18,664 nt of DNA from JBIOWF01 sp044868295 (GTDB lineage: Bacteria; Actinomycetota; Actinomycetes; Streptosporangiales; Streptosporangiaceae). Positions 1 through 7,272 of the stretch are shown piece by piece; the first letter of the stretch is position 1, and each line of letters starts with the position of its first letter. A program made the position numbers and the translations under genes. A model generated the notes under the pieces. It ran no database searches, was not told the origin of the DNA, and saw only the letters and a list, made by a program, of their open reading frames with translations. The stretch is taken from NCBI GenBank assembly GCA_044868295.1, contig JBIOWF010000197.1, positions 1 through 18,664 of the forward strand, given 5' to 3'.

Positions 1-161
1 CCGAGCGCGATCAGCCGGTTCGCGACCAGCATGCTGGCGGTGTTACGGAGGAGGATGGTGGAGATGGGCTTCATCGTGCCGCGCAGGAGCCCGTTGAACG
101 CCGCCGCCTGCCAGCTGACCGGGTACGCGGGGTGAACGTCTACGTCGATGTCGTCGGACAT
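1..161 (-). CDS. N-terminal fragment of an unidentified protein, possibly an alpha/beta hydrolase
   Basis: An open minus-strand frame starts at an ATG (159-161) and runs off the left edge, giving 53 residues. A good Shine-Dalgarno GGAGG lies five bases upstream of the ATG (complement of 167-171), which supports this start. The residues begin MSDDIDVDVHP and continue into an amphipathic stretch containing LLRGTMKP and ASMLVANRLIAL. That pattern recalls the N-terminal cap helices of some acetyl-hydrolase/esterase proteins, but no catalytic motif is in view, so this is only a guess. It is divergent from the DUF3052 gene across a 119-bp gap that is lower in GC than its surroundings and probably holds promoters for both. 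Confidence 0.6.
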   Translation of the reverse strand, partial: MSDDIDVDVHPAYPVSWQAAAFNGLLRGTMKPISTILLRNTASMLVANRLIAL

Positions 162-280
162 GCAGGCCTCCAATAGGATATTTCCCCACCAGAGCGTCGT
201 TCTACCGATCAGTAAGCATCTCCTCTCTTTTACCCGCTCATTACACCGAAATGTCGGTCGCACCACACGAGGTCTGCGTC

Positions 281-655
281 ATGGCCGGATACTCCGGAAC
301 CCCACTGCCCAGAAAACTGGGGATCAAGCCTGGACACCGGGTGCTTCTGATCAACGCGCCCGGAGACCTCGGCATCGAGGGCGACGACGGACCCGAGCCG
401 TATGACGTGATCCTGCTGTTCTGCCCTGACCGGGCGACGCTTCTCGCGGAGTTCCCCGGCGCGGCCGAACGGCTGGTCAAGAACGGCGGGCTGTGGGTGT
501 GCTGGCCCAAGAAGGCGAGCAAGGTGCCGACCGACCTGTCGGACGGCCCGGTCCGCGAATACGGTCTCGGCAGCGGCCTCGTCGACAACAAGGTCTGCGC
601 GGTCGACGAGATCTGGTCCGGCCTGCGCTTCGTCTACCGCCTCACCGACCGCTGA
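281..655 (+). CDS. DUF3052 family protein
   Basis: This 124-residue protein matches the actinobacterial DUF3052 family as I remember it: the start MAGYSGTPL, then RKLGIKPGHRV, a central YDVILLFCPDRATL and a C-terminal VDEIWSGLRFVYRLTDR. The family is small, soluble and of unknown biochemical function, and it resembles a compact alpha/beta fold. I chose the ATG at 281 because homologs start at M(A/G)YSGTPL and because an ACGAGG sequence lies eight bases upstream. An in-frame ATG at 251 would add ten residues and has no better ribosome site. It is the first gene of a co-directional run with the ABC exporter genes, but the junction with the next gene is irregular (see the permease entry), so co-transcription is likely rather than certain. 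Confidence 0.85.
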   Translation: MAGYSGTPLPRKLGIKPGHRVLLINAPGDLGIEGDDGPEPYDVILLFCPDRATLLAEFPGAAERLVKNGGLWVCWPKKASKVPTDLSDGPVREYGLGSGLVDNKVCAVDEIWSGLRFVYRLTDR

Positions 656-715
656 CGCTAAATCGCTCGCCTCCGGCGTGGTCCCCGCCTTACGATCCAT
701 GAGGACTCTCGGAGG

Positions 716-1501
716 TGCGCGACCTTTCCCCTTTACTTTCGAATCGCCCGGTACGGCTTCCGCCGGCACGGCACCTACCGGGCGGCGGCGATCGCCGGGG
801 CCTTCACCAACACGGTCTTCGGCATTCTGCGGGCCTATGTCCTCACCGCCCTCTGGGCCGTACGGCCCGGCCTGGGAGGCTACGACCTCGCCGACGCGAT
901 CACCTTCTGCTTTCTCAGCCAGGCCTTCATCGGGCCGATGCAGATGTTCGGCGGCGGCCTGGAGTTCGCCCAGCGGGTCCGGACCGGAGACGTCGCGATC
1001 GACCTGGTGCGACCGGCGTCACTGCAGCTGTGGAGCCTGTCCGACGACCTCGGCCGCGCCGGCTATCTGGCGCTGGTCCGCAGCGTGCCGCCCACGATCA
1101 TCGGCGCCGCGCTCTTCGGCATCGTCGCGCCGGTCCACCCGGCGTTCTTCGTGATCAGCTTCGCGCTCGGCGTCGTCGTCAGCTTCGGCTGGCGCTACCT
1201 CGTGGCCATGTCGGCCTGCTGGGTCATCGACGACCGCGGCGTGCAGTCACTTTCGCTGGTGCTGACGGTCTTCCTCAGCGGCATGATCCTGCCGCTGAAC
1301 ATCTTCCCCGGCTGGCTCGGCACGGTCGCCAACGCGTCGCCGTTCGCCGCGATGGTCCAGGTCCCGGCCGACGTCTACCTCGGCAAGGCGGACGTGCTCA
1401 CGGCCCTCGGGTTCCAGGTGGCATGGGCGGCCGCGCTGCTCGGTCTCGGCGCGCTCGCCACCCGGGCGGCACGGCACAAAGTGGTGATCCAGGGTGGGTG
1501 A
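716..1501 (+). CDS. ABC-2 type permease (ABC2_membrane_6/DUF990 type), first subunit, start codon not found
   Basis: Integral membrane subunit of an ABC exporter. The frame is open from 662 to the TGA at 1499-1501 and codes for YFRIARYGFRRH, an early helix (AGAFTNTVFGILRAYVLTALW), QAFIGPMQMFGGG, then TGDVAIDLVRPASLQ, the conserved region of this family, and several more helices. Its partner permease and ATPase follow directly. Conserved-looking coding sequence begins at about 731, but the frame has no ATG, GTG or TTG until 938, which would remove about 70 residues. A GGAGG at 711-715 is a good ribosome site with no normal start at the expected distance. The GTG at 715 is one frame off, and losing a single base in the T/C-rich run 725-734 would join it to the family sequence. 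The gene is therefore either frameshifted (really or by sequencing error) or uses an unusual start. The start given is the frame boundary, not a claimed start codon. Confidence 0.75.
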   Translation, partial: CATFPLYFRIARYGFRRHGTYRAAAIAGAFTNTVFGILRAYVLTALWAVRPGLGGYDLADAITFCFLSQAFIGPMQMFGGGLEFAQRVRTGDVAIDLVRPASLQLWSLSDDLGRAGYLALVRSVPPTIIGAALFGIVAPVHPAFFVISFALGVVVSFGWRYLVAMSACWVIDDRGVQSLSLVLTVFLSGMILPLNIFPGWLGTVANASPFAAMVQVPADVYLGKADVLTALGFQVAWAAALLGLGALATRAARHKVVIQGG

Positions 1502-2334
1502 CGGCTGAGGTGATCGCACGAGTCGCCGCCGCGCTCCGCGCCGAGGGCGTGACGACGTACGCCACGCTGGCCTGGGCCTGGCTACGGGCCTCGGCGCAAT
1601 ATCCGGTGTCCCTCGCGCTGCTGGCCGTGGGCTCCTTCCTGATCAACGCCCTCGACGTCGCGGCCATCTGGGTGATCTTCGCGCACACCTCGGAACTGGC
1701 GGGCTTCACCCTGCCGGAGGTCATGTTCCTGTACGGCACGGCCGGCGTCTCCTTCGCGCTGACCGACATGCTGTTCGGAAACGTCGACAGGCTGAGCGCG
1801 CACATCAAGGCCGGCTCCTTCGACACGATGCTGATCCGCCCGGCCAGCCCGTTCGTGCAGATCGCGGTGGACCGCTTCGGCGTGCACCGGATCGGCAGGA
1901 CCGCGCAGGCCGCGGTGGTGCTCGCCGTCGCGCTCCCCCAGCTCGACGTGCCATGGTCGCGTGGGTGGATGATCCCCGTGATGATCGTCTGCGGGATGGC
2001 CATCTTCACGTCGGTGTTCACCCTCGGCGGCGCCCTCCAGTTCCTCCTCACCGACGCGCCCGAGGTCGCCAACGCCTTCACCTACGGCGGCAGCCAGCTC
2101 ACCCAGTACCCGCTCACCGTCTACGGCGACCAGCTGGTGCGCGGGGTGACGTTCATCGTGCCGCTCGCGTTCGTGAACTGGCAGCCCGCGCTGTTCGTGC
2201 TGGACCGGGAGGACCCGTTCGGCCTGCCGCACTGGCTGCGTTTCGCCGGTCCCGCCGCCGCGCTCGTCCTGGGCCTGCTCGCCGCGCTCGCCTGGCGGGC
2301 CGGCATCCGCCGCTACCGATCGACAGGGAGCTGA
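1498..2334 (+). CDS. ABC-2 type permease (ABC2_membrane_6/DUF990 type), second subunit
   Basis: The second membrane subunit of the same exporter has 278 residues. The GTG start at 1498 overlaps the TGA of the first permease (GTGA), typical of translational coupling. A GTG at 1510 is an alternative. The protein has about six hydrophobic segments. It shows the family region after the first loops (GNVDRLSAHIKAGSFD, then MLIRPASPFVQI), parallel to TGDVAIDLVRPAS in the first subunit, and ends WRAGIRRYRSTGS. Two different permeases with one ATPase is the usual make-up of this family (COG4587/COG3694 with COG4586). The substrate cannot be read from the sequence. Distant relatives have been linked to export of toxic organic compounds, but that should not be assumed here. 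Confidence 0.88.
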   Translation: MTAEVIARVAAALRAEGVTTYATLAWAWLRASAQYPVSLALLAVGSFLINALDVAAIWVIFAHTSELAGFTLPEVMFLYGTAGVSFALTDMLFGNVDRLSAHIKAGSFDTMLIRPASPFVQIAVDRFGVHRIGRTAQAAVVLAVALPQLDVPWSRGWMIPVMIVCGMAIFTSVFTLGGALQFLLTDAPEVANAFTYGGSQLTQYPLTVYGDQLVRGVTFIVPLAFVNWQPALFVLDREDPFGLPHWLRFAGPAAALVLGLLAALAWRAGIRRYRSTGS

Positions 2335-2336
2335 AA

Positions 2337-3158
2337 ATGATCGAGGCCGATGGGATCGGGCGGTCGTTCAAGGTCCGAGGGGCCGTGGTGCATGCCGTCC
2401 GGGATCTGTCCTTCGAGGTGCGACAGGGCGAGTTCGTCGGGTATCTCGGGCCGAACGGCGCCGGCAAGTCGACCACGATCAAAATGCTCACCGGCATTCT
2501 CGCGCCGAGCTCGGGGAACATCCGGGTGGCCGGGCTCGACCCGACCCGCAAGCGCAAGGCCCTGGCCCGGCGGATCGGGGTGGTCTTCGGCCAGCGGACG
2601 ACGCTGTGGTGGGATCTGCCGTTGAGGGACAGCTTTGAACTGGTCCGGCTCCTTTACAAAGTAGATCGTATTCGGTTCCGGGAGCGGCTCGACGAGATGT
2701 GCGCGCTGCTCGATCTGGGACCGTTCCTGAAGACGCCGGTCCGGCAGCTCAGCCTCGGCCAGCGGATGCGGGGCGACATCGCCGCCGCCCTCCTCCACGA
2801 TCCGTCCGTCCTGGTCCTGGACGAGCCGACGATCGGTCTCGACGTCGTCAGCAAGGCCGGGGTCCGCGACTTCCTGCGCCGGCTCAACGCCGAACGCGGG
2901 ACGACGGTCCTGCTGACGACGCACGACCTGGGCGACATCGAGAAGCTGTGCCGCCGGGTGATGCTGATCGACCACGGCCGGCTGGCCTTCGACGGCACCG
3001 TCGACGACCTGCGGGCGATGGTTCCGGGCGAGACGTCCATCGAGGACGTCGTCGCCCACCTCTATCTCAGTAGTACTCCCTGCCCGGGGTCTCCTCGAAC
3101 TCCTCCGCCTCGTCCCGCTGACGCCCCGCCCAGCGGGACGGCATCAGCACCGGGATGA
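2337..3158 (+). CDS. ABC transporter ATP-binding protein (COG4586 type)
   Basis: This is the ATPase of the exporter, and its ATG lies two bases after the stop of the second permease. The 273 residues show Walker A GPNGAGKST (38-46), Q-loop Q86 in VFGQRT, the WWDLP segment typical of this subfamily, signature LSLGQRMR (138-145), Walker B VLVLDEP (158-164) and switch His196 in LTTHD. The expected C-terminal end is around SIEDVVAHLY (residue 243). The last 30 residues, rich in Pro and Ser, are read through sequence antisense to the end of the next gene, which overlaps tail to tail by 92 bp. That tail is probably non-functional and may reflect loss of an earlier stop codon. Confidence 0.92.
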   Translation: MIEADGIGRSFKVRGAVVHAVRDLSFEVRQGEFVGYLGPNGAGKSTTIKMLTGILAPSSGNIRVAGLDPTRKRKALARRIGVVFGQRTTLWWDLPLRDSFELVRLLYKVDRIRFRERLDEMCALLDLGPFLKTPVRQLSLGQRMRGDIAAALLHDPSVLVLDEPTIGLDVVSKAGVRDFLRRLNAERGTTVLLTTHDLGDIEKLCRRVMLIDHGRLAFDGTVDDLRAMVPGETSIEDVVAHLYLSSTPCPGSPRTPPPRPADAPPSGTASAPG

Positions 3159-3546
3159 ACAGGGCGACGCCGAGCAGCCCGTACACGCCGGTGGACAGCA
3201 GCGTGAGCATGCCCCGGCCCGCCTGCGCGACGTCCTGCTGGATGGCGGCGCCGGCGGGCGCGAGGGACGTGGCGCGAGTGACGTCCAGCGCGTACACCAC
3301 GGTCCAGGCCAGCAGCGCCATCGACGGGACGAACGTCGCCAGCGGGGACACCCGCCCGACCAGAACCAGCCCGAGCAGCAGGCCGACGACCGCCATCACG
3401 CCCAGCGCTATCAGCATCCTCACGTCTTTGGCCGGATCGAGGTTCTGGGCGGCGCCCCGGACCACCTCCTGGGAGGCCCAGCCACCGCCGAAGAGAAGGG
3501 CCGCCCCGACCACTACGCCGACGAACAGCCCGAATATGTGCCGCAT
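3067..3546 (-). CDS. Small four-helix membrane protein of unknown function
   Basis: A 159-residue protein whose ATG (3544-3546) is preceded by AAGG eight bases upstream. Hydrophobic segments lie at about residues 4-24, 43-64, 68-88 and 113-135. The loop at 89-112 reads TRATSLAPAGAAIQQDVAQAG, and the C-terminal tail is acidic (DEAEEFEETPGREYY). The N- and C-termini are predicted to lie on the same side of the membrane. I do not recognise the family. It is divergent from another membrane protein and overlaps the ABC ATPase gene tail to tail. The very long open frame continuing upstream of this start has no coding character and lies antisense to the next gene. Confidence 0.75.
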   Translation of the reverse strand: MRHIFGLFVGVVVGAALLFGGGWASQEVVRGAAQNLDPAKDVRMLIALGVMAVVGLLLGLVLVGRVSPLATFVPSMALLAWTVVYALDVTRATSLAPAGAAIQQDVAQAGRGMLTLLSTGVYGLLGVALFIPVLMPSRWAGRQRDEAEEFEETPGREYY

Positions 3547-3648
3547 GATCACCACCTTGTGTGAGAGCGCCCCGAGGGTGAGGGCGCCCTTTGCGGTTGG
3601 CGGCAACATTAGCGACAAAGAATCCGAAACCGCACCCGCCTTGGTGAC

Positions 3649-4332
3649 ATGAGACGATGTCGGCCAGTCATGCGTCCCCAGAGTCCGCTCCCCCACGATC
3701 CGCCGCATCCCGGTCGGGCGCACGCCGATTCGGCGCTCCGCCTCGCCCGGTCCGTGGCCTTCTCCGCCGTGTGCATGATCCTGGCCGTGCTGGCTCACCA
3801 GGTGGCGGGCGGCGCCGGACCGTCCGCGTGGGACATGACCCTCGGCGGCTCCGGAGTGCTCGGCGTCTCCTTCGCGCTCGCGGGGCGTGAGCGCTCCGCC
3901 GCGCCGATCGCCGGACTCCTCCTCGCCGCCCAGGCCGCGCTGCACGAGCTCTTCACCCACGGCGCGACCATGAGAGCCGTCCTGGCCGGGCCGCCCGGGC
4001 AGCCGGCCACGGGCGGGATGCACGGCCTCACGGATCACGTCCTCCACGGCGGGGGGCTGAGCGCCGGCCTCGGAATGCTGATCGCCCACCTCACCGCCAC
4101 GCTCATCACGGCGTGGTGGCTGGCGCTCGGCGAAGCGGCCCTCTGGTCGCTGCTGCGCAGGGCCGGCGCGGCGGCCGTACGGCACCTGCGGTCGCTCCTC
4201 GGCCACCCCGTACGGCGCGATCTCGCACGGCGGGCGGCCCCGGGACGCGTCGTCTGGCAGGTCCCGCACCCGCCTTCCCGGCAGGCGCTCCGGCACACGC
4301 TCAGCAGACGCGGCCCTCCACTTCCCGCGTAA
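3649..4332 (+). CDS. His-rich integral membrane protein, unknown function, upstream of ycnI
   Basis: A protein of up to 227 residues with an N-terminal Pro/Arg-rich cytoplasmic segment and hydrophobic segments at about 34-52, 64-78, 84-100 and 137-168, followed by a basic tail (residues 170-227). His and Met residues are concentrated in and beside the helices: H50, H99, H104, M108, M124, H125, H130, H133 and H147. Together with the YcnI gene immediately downstream, this suggests metal handling, probably copper, but that is inference. The start could be the ATG at 3649 or the in-frame ATG at 3670; neither has a strong ribosome site. Similar short membrane proteins sit next to ycnI-type genes in other actinobacteria as far as I recall, without an assigned function. 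Confidence 0.7.
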   Translation: MRRCRPVMRPQSPLPHDPPHPGRAHADSALRLARSVAFSAVCMILAVLAHQVAGGAGPSAWDMTLGGSGVLGVSFALAGRERSAAPIAGLLLAAQAALHELFTHGATMRAVLAGPPGQPATGGMHGLTDHVLHGGGLSAGLGMLIAHLTATLITAWWLALGEAALWSLLRRAGAAAVRHLRSLLGHPVRRDLARRAAPGRVVWQVPHPPSRQALRHTLSRRGPPLPA

Positions 4333-4355
4333 CCCCCTGCCCGTTCGCGATCACC

Positions 4356-4390
4356 CGCGCGACCGGTGGCACGTGATGTCACGTCGCGCG
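4356..4390. promoter_or_regulatory. Nested inverted repeats upstream of ycnI (operator or terminator)
   Basis: The sequence ACGTGA-TG-TCACGT at 4371-4384 is a perfect 14-bp dyad. A second pair, CGCGCGAC (4356-4363) and GTCGCGCG (4383-4390), encloses it and shares two bases with its right arm. The position is 24 bp after the stop of the upstream gene and 53 bp before the YcnI start. The outer pair could act as a transcription terminator. The inner dyad looks like a repressor site. I do not recognise it as a CsoR operator. Confidence 0.45.
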
Positions 4391-4442
4391 CTCCCCGCAG
4401 TCTTTGACGCTGTTCGGCGTCGTTTCGAAGTGGAGAACACCC

Positions 4443-5177
4443 ATGTCAGTCCTCCGCCGTGCCGTCGCGGTCACCGCCGGTGCCGCCGCCCTCACGCTCG
4501 GCCTGGCCGTACCGGCCCTCGCGCATGTCACGATCAATCCCGGCTCCGCGGAGAAGGGCGGCTTCGCCAAGGTCGCCTTCCGGGTCCCCAACGAGCGGGA
4601 CAAGGCCTCCACCACCAAGCTGGAGGTGACCATCCCGGCCGACCATCCGCTGCCGTTCGTCTCGGTGCGCCCCGTCCCCGGCTGGGACGTGAAGGTCACC
4701 GAAAGCAAGCTCGCCACCCCGGTCCGGTCGAAGTACGGAGACATCACCGAGGCCGTCACGAAGATCGTGTGGTCGGGCGGGAAGATCGAGCCCGACCAGT
4801 TCCAGGAGTTCGAGGTGTCCATGGGCTTCCTGCCCGACGACGTGGACCAGCTCGTCTTTCCCGCCACCCAGACGTACTCGAACGGCGAGGTGGTGAAATG
4901 GGGCGACCCGCCGAAGGCCGACGGCTCCGAGCCGGAGCACCCCGCCCCGACGCTGAAACTGGTCGCCGCCTCCGGTGAGGGGGACGACCACCACGGCTCC
5001 GCCTCCGCCGCTCCGCAGTCGCCGGGCGCCGGTGCCTCCGGAGCACCGACCGTGTCGGCGGTGCCGGCGGCGAGCGCGTCCGACGGCACCGCCCGTCTCC
5101 TCGGCGGCGCGGGCATCGTGGTGGGCCTCGCGGGCACGGCCGTCGCTTTCGCCGCCCTCCGCCGCCGCACCCCCTGA
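4443..5177 (+). CDS. ycnI: YcnI family (DUF1775) copper-binding cell-surface protein
   Basis: An exported protein of 244 residues. A signal peptide ends PALA, followed directly by HVTINPGSAEKGG, so His28 would become the N-terminal residue of the mature protein. In characterised DUF1775 proteins this His, with a nearby Glu and a conserved Trp, binds Cu(II) in a single-histidine brace. Glu37 and Trp153 (VVKWGDPP) are candidates here. The DUF1775 domain spans about 28-175. A His/Ser/Ala-rich linker (DDHHGSAS, 181-215) follows, then a C-terminal membrane anchor at about 218-238 ending in RRRTP. The ATG at 4443 has GGAG eight bases upstream and gives a normal signal peptide; an in-frame start at 4404 would add 13 residues. 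The role is periplasmic-side copper handling, likely together with the His-rich membrane protein upstream. Confidence 0.93.
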   Translation: MSVLRRAVAVTAGAAALTLGLAVPALAHVTINPGSAEKGGFAKVAFRVPNERDKASTTKLEVTIPADHPLPFVSVRPVPGWDVKVTESKLATPVRSKYGDITEAVTKIVWSGGKIEPDQFQEFEVSMGFLPDDVDQLVFPATQTYSNGEVVKWGDPPKADGSEPEHPAPTLKLVAASGEGDDHHGSASAAPQSPGAGASGAPTVSAVPAASASDGTARLLGGAGIVVGLAGTAVAFAALRRRTP

Positions 5178-5185
5178 CCTCCCAA

Positions 5186-5235
5186 CCCCGTGATCACGTA
5201 CGGGCCGCCCGACCGGCCCGCGCGTGATCACGGGG
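5186..5235. terminator. Strong hairpin, probably a bidirectional terminator
   Basis: A perfect 13-bp inverted repeat (CCCCGTGATCACG at 5186-5198, CGTGATCACGGGG at 5223-5235) continues after two imperfect positions into a 6-bp inner stem (5201-5206 with 5215-5220) and an 8-base loop. It lies between the converging ycnI and ABC permease genes, 8 bp after one stop and 10 bp before the other. There is no T-tract, as is usual in high-GC actinobacteria. Confidence 0.8.
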
Positions 5236-5245
5236 ACGAGGCGGG

Positions 5246-6253
5246 TCAGGAGGTGACGTCACGCGAGGTGAAGCGGGACCAGGCGATCGAGCCGAAGACG
5301 GCGATGTACGCGGCGAAGACGAGCATTCCCTGACCCATGTCGTCGGTCGCCATCGGGCTGCGCAGCGCCCCGGAGAACGCGTTCCACCACGACGTGAGCA
5401 GGTACGGCTCGATGACCGAGAGCTGCGGGATCGCCGCCAGGACCTGCCCGACGACCACGAGCACCACGCTCGCCGAGATCGCGCCGATCGGCGCCTCGGT
5501 CAGCGTCGAGATCGCCAGGGCGAGCGCGCCGAGCGCCGCCATCCCCGCCGCGGCGTACAGCACGACGACCCCGATGCGCAGGAGCCCCTCGGCCAGCGGG
5601 ATCGTCGTTCCCGACAGCAGGGTCACCGGCCCCACCGGGAACAGGAGCAACCCGGTGACCAACGCGGAGAGCGCGACGAGGGCACAGGCCGCCAGGCAGA
5701 AGATCACGACGTTGGCGTACTTCAGGGCGAGCAGCCGCGCCCGCCCGGCCGGTGCCGTGAGGAGGTACCTGAGCGTTCCCTGATCGGCCTCACCCGCGAT
5801 CGCGTCACCCGCCACCACCGACACGGCCAGCGGCAGGATCAGCGGCAGCATGACGAAGAACGCCGCGAAGGTCAGCATGAGACCGTTTCCGGCGACCTGG
5901 GTGATGATCGACCCCCCTCCGGGCTCGCGCGCCGCGATCCGCAGCGCCACGCCGATCAGGACCGGCACCGCCGCGAGCACCGCGAGCATGGCGAGGTTCC
6001 GCGGCCGGCGGAACGTCAGGCCCACCTCCGACCGGAGCAGCCGCAGCCCGGCCCGGAGAGGCCGGGCGGCGACCACTGGGCCCGCCTCCCCGCCCGTCGA
6101 GCCGCCGCCGTCCCTCTCCCCAGCCGACGTTCCCGCTCCCGGTGTACCCGGATCCCCTCGCGTCGGCGCCTCAGCCGGGCCCTGGGGCTCCGGCACACCG
6201 TCCTGTACGGCTCCCGCCTCGGTGGCGCCATCCTGTTCACGCGTGCTGGTCAT
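5246..6253 (-). CDS. ABC-2 family transporter permease
   Basis: The membrane subunit of an ABC exporter encoded with the ATPase just upstream. From the ATG at 6251-6253 it has 335 residues. The first ~60 are low-complexity Gly/Pro/Glu/Thr, then an amphipathic PLRAGLRLLRSEVGLTFRRPRN leads into six hydrophobic segments. The motif GDAIAGEADQGTLRYLLTAPAGRARLLALKY between the second and third helices is the standard signature of ABC-2 permeases of the DrrB/BcrB/NatB type. An ATG at 6271 would overlap the ATPase end; the one at 6253 lies four bases after the ATPase stop and is preferred. The long disordered N-terminus is unusual for the family. Substrate unknown. Confidence 0.88.
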   Translation of the reverse strand: MTSTREQDGATEAGAVQDGVPEPQGPAEAPTRGDPGTPGAGTSAGERDGGGSTGGEAGPVVAARPLRAGLRLLRSEVGLTFRRPRNLAMLAVLAAVPVLIGVALRIAAREPGGGSIITQVAGNGLMLTFAAFFVMLPLILPLAVSVVAGDAIAGEADQGTLRYLLTAPAGRARLLALKYANVVIFCLAACALVALSALVTGLLLFPVGPVTLLSGTTIPLAEGLLRIGVVVLYAAAGMAALGALALAISTLTEAPIGAISASVVLVVVGQVLAAIPQLSVIEPYLLTSWWNAFSGALRSPMATDDMGQGMLVFAAYIAVFGSIAWSRFTSRDVTS

Positions 6254-6257
6254 GACT

Positions 6258-7244
6258 TCAGGCCTCGACATCGAAACCCTCTCCCGTCAATCCGACGAAG
6301 ATGTCCTCCAGGCTGGGCCGTACGACGCTGAAGCCGCGAACGGCGACGCCCTCGTGCACCAGGGCCGCGCAGACCCGTTCCGGCGCCGAATCGCCCAACT
6401 CGGCGGTGACCTCTCCCGGGCCGGTGCGGATGCCGGTGAGCCCGGACTCGGCGAGCACGGCCGCCGCGTCCACGACGTCGGGGGTCTCGACCCTGACCCG
6501 CGGGACGCCACCCGCGCTCAGCTCGGCGATGGGCCCCTGCGCGACGAGACGGCCGGTGCGCATCACGCCGACGTGGGTGCACATCTGCTCCACCTCGGCC
6601 AGCAGGTGCGAGGAGACGAACACCGTGGTGCCGTCGGCCGCGACCTCCTTGATCAGGGCTCGCACCTCGCGGGTCCCCTGCGGGTCCAGGCCGTTCGTGG
6701 GCTCGTCGAGGACGAGCAGCTCCCGGGGCCCGAGCAGGGTGGCGGCGATGGCCAGGCGCTGACGCATGCCGAGCGAGTAGGCCCGGAACCGCTTCCCGGC
6801 GGCGGCGCTCAGCCCCACCCGGTCCAGCGCCTCGCCGATGCGGCGGGACGCCGTACGGGGATCGGAACCCGGATCCGCCGCGTCGAACCGGCGCAGATTG
6901 GCCTCGCCGGAGAGGTAGGGGTAGAAGGCCGGTCCCTCGACCAGGGCGCCCACCCTCGGCAGCGCCTTCGCCGTCCCGGCGGGCATGGGCTCGCCGAGCA
7001 GCGAGCAGCCGCCCGACGTGGGCGCCACCAGGCCGAGCAGCATGCGGATCGTCGTCGTCTTGCCCGAGCCGTTCGGCCCCAGGAAACCGAAGACCGACCC
7101 GCGGGGGACCGTCAGGTGCAGGTCGCCGACCGCGACCTGCCCGCCACGGAACCGCTTGGTCAGCCCCGTGGTGATGATCGCCGACCCGCCGGGGACGGGC
7201 GGGGGCGCCGCGACCTGCGCCCCCGCCAGCGTGGCCTGGATCAT
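6258..7244 (-). CDS. ABC transporter ATP-binding protein (BcrA/DrrA type)
   Basis: The ATPase partner of the downstream permease, 328 residues. Walker A is GPNGSGKTT (56-64), the signature YSLGMRQR (156-163), Walker B LLVLDEP (176-182) and the switch His213 (SSHLL). The Q-loop position reads GALVEGPAFYPYLS, with Glu in place of Gln, which is normal for the BcrA/NatA-like group. A C-terminal regulatory domain follows (about 245-328), ending RPSLEDIFVGLTGEGFDVEA. The first ~20 residues (Ala/Pro-rich) extend beyond the usual family start. It lies 28 bp after the LolA-like gene and four bases before the permease, so all three are probably one transcript. Confidence 0.92.
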   Translation of the reverse strand: MIQATLAGAQVAAPPPVPGGSAIITTGLTKRFRGGQVAVGDLHLTVPRGSVFGFLGPNGSGKTTTIRMLLGLVAPTSGGCSLLGEPMPAGTAKALPRVGALVEGPAFYPYLSGEANLRRFDAADPGSDPRTASRRIGEALDRVGLSAAAGKRFRAYSLGMRQRLAIAATLLGPRELLVLDEPTNGLDPQGTREVRALIKEVAADGTTVFVSSHLLAEVEQMCTHVGVMRTGRLVAQGPIAELSAGGVPRVRVETPDVVDAAAVLAESGLTGIRTGPGEVTAELGDSAPERVCAALVHEGVAVRGFSVVRPSLEDIFVGLTGEGFDVEA

Positions 7245-7272
7245 CCGGCCGTTCCGTTCGTCGCTGATCGGC

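Noticed and set aside
715..2334. A single 539-residue protein starting at GTG 715
   Set aside because: The first ~260 codons are an Arg/Pro/Gly-rich out-of-frame reading of the first permease; only the part from 1498 is real coding sequence.
3547..4296. N-terminal extension of the minus-strand membrane protein to 409 residues
   Set aside because: The extension is low-complexity and antisense to the His-rich membrane protein; the ATG at 3546 has a ribosome site and starts a clear membrane helix.
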